From Trema orientale (Eukaryota > Streptophyta > Magnoliopsida > Rosales > Cannabaceae): a stretch of DNA of 64,000 nucleotides. The notes below the pieces were generated by a model. That model did no database searches and was not told the origin of the DNA. It saw only the letters and a program-made list of their open reading frames with translations. A program made the translations under genes and the position numbers. How positions within the stretch are numbered: position 1 is the first letter of the stretch; each line of letters starts with the position of its first letter. Positions 56,885 to 64,000 of the stretch are shown piece by piece. The stretch spans positions 387,121 through 451,120 of the forward strand of contig JXTC01000156.1 of the NCBI GenBank assembly GCA_002914845.1, given 5' to 3'.

Positions 56885-57095
56885 GACAAAGAGGTGTATG
56901 AGCAAAGCAGGGAAGTCCCATAATGTATTATATCCAATAACAATCAATAAGCTTTATCAAGTGAAAGCAAGTGTTTGGTTTTCCCTGGATCATCTGTGCC
57001 ATAGGTAGATTTTTCTGAACAAGAATTCAACTAAAAAAAAAAAGAAAAATCAATATTTGATACACCTGAACTTCAAAAATAAGAACAACACATAC
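56885..57095. pseudogene. Reductase relic with an internal inversion
   Basis: GAGGTGTATGAGCAAAGCAG resembles the exon-1 start of R3 (ATGAGCGAAGCAGGGAAG), then the sequence passes into TCCCATAATGTATTATATCC. From about 56941 to 57090 the sequence is the reverse complement of 62371-62505: complemented it reads exon-2 remnant GATGATCCAGGG..AAACCAAACACTT, in inverted order. So a 150-bp block is inverted relative to the paralogous relic. Confidence 0.65.
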
Positions 57096-57327
57096 ATGTA
57101 TACCATCAAATCCTCTTATATGCAGCCTAGCTCTGAGTATGATCTCTTAATCATCATTTGGGACAGGCAACTAAACTGGTTTAAATAAAATCTGAAAAGT
57201 CAATCTTTTGGTGATCCTCCACTGTGGAAGTCTAATACTCTGGATCAGTAAGCAGATGATCAGTATAAGTGCAATAACAGAAGTCAAACTAAGATTACCA
57301 CTATTACTTTGGACCAATAAGCAGATG

Positions 57328-57465
57328 ATCAATGATGTCCAAAGGTGGGGTGGATAGCCCCATTGATAAATGTTGCAATCTTAACTTTTTCATGTAAAGT
57401 GTAATAAGCAATAACTTGACAACTTTACCTGAATTCCTTGATGAGGCACCCTTTATAAGTTGTAA
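57328..57465 (+). pseudogene. RLP LRR fragment relic
   Basis: GATGTCCAAAGGTGGGGTGG ... CATTGATAAATGTTGCAATC ... AATAACTTGACAACTTTACC ... GAATTCCTTGATGAGG matches the LRR around [20 protein letters not shown] and [13 protein letters not shown] of the RLPs (compare 32574-32690), with lesions. A sister copy is at 62797-62935. Confidence 0.75.
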
Positions 57466-57979
57466 TCTGGATTTTGGTCAGCAAGGGAAAGAGGAGTTTT
57501 CTTTCCTTTCCTTTTTTTTTTTTTTTTTTTGGTTGAAGTTTCATAGAATTCTCATTCATTTTTCCTTTTCCTCTATCTTTGTTGTGATATTCTTCTTCAT
57601 TAATTAAAATGACATTACCAATTACCATCATATATACACCGCATGTCGTTTTATTTCACCTCTTTTTTCTTTTTTCCTTTTTTTTTTAAAGATCTTGTGA
57701 CGTGAGCAATGGGACTCTCATACAGAAAGTCGGTTTTTTGATGATCCCGGATTTACGATGTGTCGTTTAACATGTTATCTACGACACGTTCATTTGGAAT
57801 GCCAGTGTCGTTGGACCCAGGTTCCACCCAGTGTCGTCAAGCACGATGCTTTGCGCGCGAATTGTCAAACTTGGAGATGTCGTTTTCACCTTTGACTTGA
57901 CTCCAAAAGCATTGATGATTCAAAGGTCAGTTAGCAACTTTTTTATCTAGTTATTCATTTTTGCGGTGCTATTAGTTTC

Positions 57980-58011
<32 letters not shown>

Positions 58012-58093
58012 TCTTATGTTATTTACTCATTTCCTATTTCATTCAGCCAAATACCAAGTTTACTAAGCTGCAATAATACGAAGGTCGAAGAAT
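57466..58093 (+). promoter_or_regulatory. R3 upstream region, RLP-like
   Basis: Pyrimidine-rich tract, CATGTCGTTTTATTTCACC (about 57642), then the shared block CTACGACACGTTCATTTGGA and TTGGACCCAGGTTCCACCCA (57779-57830), a TTGACT at 57892-57897 and CTCCAAAAGCATTGATGATT plus CAAAGGTCAGTTAG (57901-57933). These are the blocks found before the RLPs. An AAT microsatellite lies at about 57979-58008. The reductase start follows at 58094. Confidence 0.55.
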
Positions 58094-60741
58094 ATGAGCG
58101 AAGCAGGGAAGGGAATGGTGGTATGCGTCACAGGGGCTTCAGGCTACATAGCTTCATGGCTGGTCAAGCTCTTGTTACAACGTGGATACACTGTTAAAGC
58201 CTCTGTTCGTGACCTCAGTTTGTACTCTTTACTCTTTCATCTTCATTAATTATTACCAAAAATCACTTTTGGATTCTGAGTTTTGGTTTTTGTTCGTTTA
58301 TTGCAGAAAAACATCATATAATTCTTAGAATCTATATCCTATAAACAAGTCTTCAAATACATGTACTGACAATTTAGTTCTTGGGTTGATCAAAACAGGT
58401 AGATATACCTGATTTTTTTTTCCAGATTACAAAAAACAAATGGGATGTTACATGTTTTCACTTGTTGGTTTTTTTGTTTTTTGGGAAACGGTACAATAAG
58501 TGTTGGTGTAAGATAAAAACCTGAAAATTTTGACTGACTGATAAAATTTCAAGGACTTAGACACCCCTTATACATGCAGGTTTATCCCATGTGAGTGGTC
58601 GTTTGAAAATCCTGGTTGTGTTAATGTAATGGCTCAGGTGATCCTAAGAAAACAGAACACTTGCTCTCACTTGATGGGGCTAAGGAAAGACTTCATTTGT
58701 TCGAAGCAACTTTGTTGGAAGAAGGGTGTTTTGATCCAGTAGTTGATGGATGCGACGGTGTTTTCCATACGGCATCCCCTGTAACCTTTACAGGGAATGA
58801 CCCTCAGGTTAGTCCCTCATCTGTCCAAGATTGGATAATATGTTTCATTCTATGTATCCAACATATATGGAAAAAAATTAAGACAAAAACAAAATGGCAG
58901 GGTCTATTCTAGACTGTGATTTCATGATGGGTGATCGTTTTGTTCAAATGAAAACTAAGATGCTTTCTTCACCTTATATCTCAGGCAGAACTGTTTGAAC
59001 CAGCAGTTAAGGGAACGCTTAACGTTCTCAGATCATGCGTTAAAGTCCCTTCTCTTAAGAGGGTGGTTCTAACATCTTCCACAGCTTCATGTTTGTACAC
59101 TGGGAAATCGCTTACACCAGATGTTGTAGTCGATGAGACATGGTTCTCGGATCCAGCTTTCTGTGAGAAGTCGGAGGTGTGTGGATTTGTTGCGTACTTC
59201 GTACTTACTGACTCTTTCCAAGTTTTCCTTTGATTTGGTTTTATAGAATATGTTACATTAAGTTTTCAAGACCCCTGCTTATGAGAAATTTATTAGCTAT
59301 GATTTTCTGTAGCCAAAGAGAAATTGCCTCTACACATTTGATCCAACATTTGACTATAATGAATGATCATAAAAGCCTCGAACTCTTTTCATTCTTTTGG
59401 ATTAGGAAATCGGAAGCTTTTTATACCTATGAAACTGAAAGTCAGTGAAGAAATAATCAAACTGATTATTTGATTCTTTTTTAGATGTACAGTGTGCTAT
59501 AGGCTATAACATAAGTACTTGTAGTATATGACACATTTATTTAGTGAAATTGTTAGACCTGCTTAGGAATTATTTAGTGTGCTTAGAAATTGTTAGACCT
59601 GCTTAGTTTATGATAAGGACTCGGATTGGAATTCCTTTCCAAGAGAAGAATAACTTGGATGACCTAATTTCTTGCTACAGCTTTGGTATATGCTTTCAAA
59701 AACCTTAGCTGAAGAGGGTGCTTGGAAATTTGCCAAAGAAAATGGGATTGACTTGGTTGCTCTGAACCCAGCGTTTGTGATTGGTCCTTTGTTACAGCCG
59801 ACCCTTCATTTCACTGTGGGAACTATTCTGAATCACATAAATGGTACATTTCATCAGCTTATCCCTTTTCATACATATTAATTGAGACAGGTTTTGATAT
59901 TAAGAACCGACTTAATGTATGAAGTTAGTTTTCTGAAATATAATTCCAACATTTGAAAAGGTCCACAAATAGAGTCAGTTGAATTTCCTTCCCTTCCTAC
60001 CACTGAGTATCATTACTTCCACCTGGATTTCTCCATTGTCTACCCAATAATATCAAAATTAGAAAAGGCTTTACAGAGACTCCATCTTTTCTAGCTAGTG
60101 TGAATTTTTTTTTTTTTTTTTAATGATGTCTTGAATGACCCCGATGAAGGCTGAAATTAGTGAGCATAGTGCTCAGGAATGTATACATAATACAAAACTA
60201 TACCAAATTATTTTTAAACTACTTGTACAAGCTAACATAGCTTTCTTGTGTTGCAGAAGTAAAATTTCCCAACAAAGTTTATAGATACGTTGATGTTAGA
60301 GATGTTGCTTTGGCACATATTCAAGCATTTGAGGTCCCTTCAGCTAGTGGAAGATATTGTCTAGTTGGACATATTGTGCACCTTTCTGAGGCTTTGAACA
60401 TTTTACGAAAACTCTATCCAACTTTGAGCATTCCTGAAGAGTAAGTTATAATTATATGACAACAAAAACATGATTTGGTTCAATTTACGAATGAAATTGA
60501 AGCTCAAATCTGCATGATTTCATGATTTGATCTCAGGTCCTTTTTTCCTTTTCCTTTTCAATTACTTCTTTGATTTGTGTTTCTAATTGTCTGCAGATGC
60601 GAAGATGACAAACCTCTCGTGCAAGGCTACCAAATATCGAATGAGAAAGCGAAAAGTTTCGGAATTACCTTCACGCCTCTAGAAGTGACTCTGAGGGACA
60701 CAGTTGAAAGCTTTAAGGAAAAGGGTTTCCTCAAAATTTAA
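58094..60741 (+). CDS. NADP(H)-dependent reductase R3, phenylacetaldehyde reductase/CCR-like, complete
   Basis: Six exons: 58094-58217, 58638-58807, 58985-59176, 59681-59843, 60257-60440, 60597-60741; 978 bases, 325 residues. Exon lengths equal those of R2 except exon 1 (two codons longer) and exon 5 (one codon shorter). N-terminus [20 protein letters not shown] with the TGxxGYIA NADP-binding motif, [13 protein letters not shown], catalytic TSS (Ser129/130) and YMLSK (Tyr165, Lys169). [17 protein letters not shown] and [10 protein letters not shown] fit the phenylacetaldehyde-reductase/CAD1-like branch rather than lignin CCR (no NWYCYGK). Expected to be a soluble, cytosolic reductase of aromatic or aliphatic aldehydes; substrate not determinable. 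It sits between RLP5 and RLP relics and its upstream region is of RLP type, so co-expression with RLPs is possible. Confidence 0.92.
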
Positions 60742-60894
60742 TGATGGAAGATGCTGTGATTAAAGTCATTACTATATAATTAAGATAACACTATTGTTGT
60801 TTGTCTATGTGTATAGTTAAGCAATGTAGCAATTCTGATTAGTTAAAGTACTTTAGCGAGTTACCTAAGTCCTTATATTGTGTTCAGTTGTATC
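60742..60894. other. R3 3' flank
   Basis: Short non-coding flank. The rest of the ancestral flank resumes after the RLP relic at about 61098 (CAACTCAAATTATCAGTCTA, compare 5250). Confidence 0.5.
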
Positions 60895-61085
60895 TAGGCT
60901 GCTTGGATTCGGATCGAAAAGCACTTGTTGATCGCAGAAATGGTCTTGAAGATCCTGAAAATTGGTTTCATCATGGAAACAGAGAAACTGTAGTGAATGC
61001 TGAGGTGTAAGTTGTGAAAACAGAGCTCTTACTGTGATTGATGTCCAGAACGCACATCCTCAAGTACATGATTCTTCCAGAGGGA
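60895..61085 (+). pseudogene. RLP N-terminal relic inside the R3 3' flank
   Basis: AGGCTGCTTGGATTCGGATC, AGAAATGGTCTTGAAGATCC and GTTGTGAAAACAGAGCTCTT correspond to GCLDSDRKALVDRRNGLEDP and CENRAL..VIDVQNAHPQ of the RLP N-cap. Stops and frame losses throughout (for example TAG in the NCCQWW region). Same end point as the relic at 27935. Confidence 0.8.
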
Positions 61086-61940
61086 TTCTATTTGGTTGAA
61101 ATGGTTCTAGATCTTATGCATTTTGACGATGCAACTCAAATTATCAGTCTAGTATGTAAACTTCATAACTAATGCTCTGAAATTTGTTTTCAAGCAACTA
61201 CTTTTACTTGTGAATTATGACCAAGTGTTAATTTACAATATCTGCTATATAGGGTAGATTTAAAAAACTATATCTCATTGGCCTTTTCATTAAACTTTCT
61301 CATTGGCCTTTTCATTAAACTTTCTCCTACAGACAGGCCAGCTCTAATGGATGACCTCTTCAATCATCCATTCTGATATAACCCTTTTACAGTGCTAAAC
61401 GTATTGACTTTAGCATAGTTGACTAAGCATGTTAAATAATGTGCATTGATCTAATTTCTACACTTATTGGTCTCATCGTACCTTGTAAAAGTTTTGGATT
61501 ACATACCAAAAGCCAATCTAGTGATCCTCTACAGAGAAACATTCTAAGACTTTGGACCAATAAGCTGATGATCAATATTAACCATATAACAAAAGTCACA
61601 CTATAATTATTGTTACTTATTTTTGTCTTCTGAAAATACATTAGGAGCATGAACAAAAGCATGCGTATTAACTTTGAGAGTCAGAAGTAATGAGTCAATA
61701 CTAGACAAACTGACTGCCACATTTATAGAGTCTTCAACCATAGTCGTATATTTATAAATATATGTCTAAAAATTAAAATTTTACTTGGAAAATAGAAAAA
61801 GAAAAGGCTAGAATATACATAAGAACAATTAGACATTCAACTTATGGCTATAGGAACGCATTCCTTGGCCCATAGTTAGCCAAAGGAAATTAAACAACAA
61901 TCAGCCTATTCACTCTCAATTTGGTTTTCCTAATCATATT
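61086..61940. other. Reductase-type flank and unassigned sequence
   Basis: Colinear with 5250-5360 and then with the conserved block at 7692-7899 (AGCCAATCTAGTGATCC near 61515; TTTGGACCAATAAGCTGATG near 61550). A 28-bp direct repeat (CTCATTGGCCTTTTCATTAA) lies at about 61275-61325. No gene. Confidence 0.5.
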
Positions 61941-61944
61941 TCTA

Positions 61945-62062
61945 AGTAAGAAAAACTTGGAGCGATGTCTAGTTTCGTTTGGTGGATAAGGTTGCAGAAC
62001 AGTCGTCGTTGAGACACAAAAGAGCAAAGCACATGCGTTCTAGCGGACATCGCCCACTGAAG
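61945..62062 (+). pseudogene. RLP C-terminal tail relic
   Basis: AAAACTTGGAGCGATGTCTA, GGTGGATAAGGTTGCAGAAC and AGAGCAAAGCACATGCGTTC match the cytoplasmic tail of RLP5 (KTWSEGYFGLVDKVAETT ... RAKHMRSSGHRH). The ectodomain is missing; one or two bases are lost. It marks a deleted RLP between here and 60895. Confidence 0.8.
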
Positions 62063-62208
62063 TTAATGTTCTGTTTTTCCTGTATGTAATCTTATTCTTT
62101 CAAGCTCCAACAATGCTCCTTTCATCCCCTGTATCTACTACCTGGAGAACTAAATTTCAGTTCTTTATCAACAAAATTATATGGAAACGACTGCCTTTAT
62201 TTTCCTTC

Positions 62209-62510
62209 ATAGACAGTGAGGTGGGTGAGCAAAGGAGGGAAGTTCATGTGCAACTGTAGCTTCTTGTTACAGTATCATTGCTGGTCAAGCTCTTTTTATC
62301 ATTGCTAGTCCCATAATGTATTATATCTAATAACAATCAAAGGTGGTATAGGTGTATGTGTTGTGCTTATTCTTGAAGTTCAGGTATATCAAATGTTGTT
62401 TTTTGTCTTTTTGTAGTTGAATCTTTGTTCATAAATATCTGCCTCTGGCACAGATGATCCAGCGAAAACCAAACACTTTCTTTCACTTGATAAAGCTAAT
62501 TAGGAATTAA
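62209..62510 (+). pseudogene. Reductase relic, exons 1 and 2
   Basis: GTGAGCAAAGGAGGGAAGTT and ATTGCTGGTCAAGCTCTTTT are a damaged exon 1 (about 62225-62305); GATGATCCAGCGAAAACCAA and CACTTTCTTTCACTTGATAA are a damaged exon 2 (about 62453-62505), followed by TAGGAATTAATTTGAAGCTT. Paralogous to 56885-57095 but without the inversion. Confidence 0.7.
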
Positions 62511-62796
62511 TTTGAAGCTTCTAAGTAGGAAAGAGTTCACCAAATAAATATTTGGCTTTTCAAACTCTCTCTTATATGCAAGCTAGCTCTGAGTATGATC
62601 ACTTAATCATCACTTTGGACAGGCGACTTAAGTGGTTTAAATAACATTTGAAAAGCCAATCTTTTAGTGATCCTCCACTGTAGAAGATTCTAATACTTTG
62701 GACCAATAAGAATAAGAAGATGATCAATATAAGCAATAACGAAAGTCAAACTAATAGTCTAATATGCTTACTTTGACCAATAAAGAGATGTTATCA

Positions 62797-62935
62797 ATGA
62801 TGTCCAGAGTGGGGTGCAGAGCCCCATTAACAAATGTTGCAATCTTCAACTTCTTCATGTGAAAGGTAATAAACAAGTAATAACTTCAACAACTTTACCT
62901 GAATTCCTTGAGGCACCGTTTGTAAGTTGTAACCT
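62797..62935 (+). pseudogene. RLP LRR fragment relic (second copy)
   Basis: GATGTCCAGAGTGGGGTGCA ... AACAAATGTTGCAATCTTCA ... ACAACTTTACCTGAATTCCT is the sister of 57328-57465. Both relics are followed by the same pyrimidine-rich tract, so the whole block was duplicated. Confidence 0.72.
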
Positions 62936-64000
62936 GGATTTTGGTCAGCAAGAAAACAGGAGGTTTTTTTTTTTTTTTTTTTTTTGTTTTTTGAAGTTTC
63001 ATATAACTTTCTTTCATTTTTCCTCTATCTTTGTTGTGATATTATAAATTAATTAAAATGACATTACCAATGACCATCATATATACGGCATGTCGTTTTG
63101 TTTCAATTCTTTTTTTATATCTTGTGACGTGCGCCACGACGCTTTTTATGTAGAACGTCGTTTTTTTTTTTTTTTAAGAAAAATACTTTCATTCATAAAA
63201 AAAGGACAGTCAACACCCATAAAAAGATTTTTGATTACAAAACAGACAACTATAAAAAACTGCTAAAAGTATTTCGGAAAAAATCGCACACTGAAATCTT
63301 AACGACATCAATTGATAAAAGAATTTATGCAAATTATTGTTGGTGTATGCTTCAATAGAGCTTTACCCATAAATTCCTTTTTCTGATGAACCCGATTTGC
63401 AATGTGTCGTTTAACGTGTTCTCTACAACACGTTCACTTGGAATGTGAGTGCCGTTGGACCCAGAGGTTCCACCCACTCCGCCACAAACGTCGTGGTCCA
63501 TGACTCTAGATCAAGCACGACGCTTTGCCAATTGTCAAAATTAGCGCTGTCGTTTTCTCCTTGACTTGGCTCCAAAAGCATTGAAAATTCATAGGTCAGT
63601 TAGCAATGTATTTTATTTTTATTTACTTATTTAGTTATTTTTTCGGTGATATTTGCCTATTTTTTCTAATAATTCATGTCCTATTTTATTCGGCTGACTA
63701 AGGTGGTCTAAATTACAAAAATCAAATACCGAGTTTAGTAGAAGCCTTGATGCCATATTCATTCACGAAATCTTCCAAAGAAAAAAACAACAAAGAATTG
63801 TCGCATCAATCTTACTAATGTCATTATCATAATCTTCCATGACTGACTTAAAGACTTAAAAAGCATTGACTATTCAAAATTCGGTTAGTAGACAAAGAAA
63901 TAAGTTTAACTACTTTCAAATTTCAATTAGTAACAAGGCCTGCTCTGCTCTTCAATAAAATGAAAACTTGATCTATACATTGAAATATATCATTGCCATA
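62936..64000 (+). promoter_or_regulatory. RLP-type upstream region at the window edge
   Basis: Parallel to 57466-58093: GGCATGTCGTTTTGTTTC (about 63086), CTACAACACGTTCACTTGGA and TTGGACCCAGAGGTTCCACC (63423-63472), TTGACT at 63561-63566 with CTCCAAAAGCATTGAAAATT. A second set follows at 63842-63895 (AAAAAGCATTGACTATTCAA, TTCGGTTAGTAGAC), and CTTGATCTATACATTGAAAT at the end resembles the TATA region before RLP3 and RLP5. A further RLP probably begins just beyond 64000. Confidence 0.5.

Noticed and set aside
2964..60741. Metabolic gene cluster including the reductases
   Set aside because: Only one enzyme family is present, and the interleaved genes are receptors; no second biosynthetic step is seen.

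Overview
The window is plant nuclear DNA: AT-rich, genes with GT-AG introns, and intergenic space full of transposon remains. The genes point to a eudicot, possibly of the order Rosales (a guess from general resemblance of the proteins, not tested). Almost everything recognisable belongs to one tandem cluster on the + strand built from two unrelated gene families. Family A is intronless leucine-rich-repeat receptor-like proteins (RLPs; EIX/Cf type with signal peptide, LRR ectodomain, one transmembrane helix, short tail and no kinase). Family B is six-exon NADP(H)-dependent reductases of the cinnamoyl-CoA-reductase/dihydroflavonol-reductase-like extended SDR family, closest in feel to phenylacetaldehyde reductases.

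Layout: reductase R1, 3' part only (1-722); intact reductase R2 (2964-5152); reductase relic (7900-8317); about 9 kb of transposons with one sequence gap and a suspicious contig join (8318-18540); RLP1 with a late frameshift (19549-22565); reductase pseudogene (23230-26115); RLP 5' relic (27935-28125); a 2-kb Mutator-like element and its MITE cousin; RLP2, frameshifted (31766-34685); reductase pseudogene split by a solo LTR (35243-37527); a LINE relic (about 38710-39960, - strand); intact RLP3 (41297-44302); RLP4 with one stop codon (45282-48185); reductase exon-1 relic; transposon remains and RLP flank relics (48874-53490); intact RLP5 (53710-56715); mixed relics; intact reductase R3 (58094-60741); and more RLP and reductase relics up to the window end.

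So three loci look fully functional on sequence alone besides the partial R1: R2, R3 and the RLP3/RLP5 pair are intact, while RLP1, RLP2 and RLP4 each carry one inactivating lesion. RLPs of this type sense apoplastic ligands at the plasma membrane and signal through SOBIR1/BAK1-type kinases; the reductases are cytosolic enzymes of aldehyde or phenylpropanoid metabolism. No biochemical link between the two families is visible. They are interleaved because they were duplicated together, and the RLPs and R3 share upstream sequence blocks, some carrying TTGACT W-boxes. I found no evidence for a wholly new system. The most interesting points are the interleaved cassette structure, the shared promoter modules, precisely datable insertions with an empty-site paralog, and a contig join that may reveal a 17-kb structural variant.
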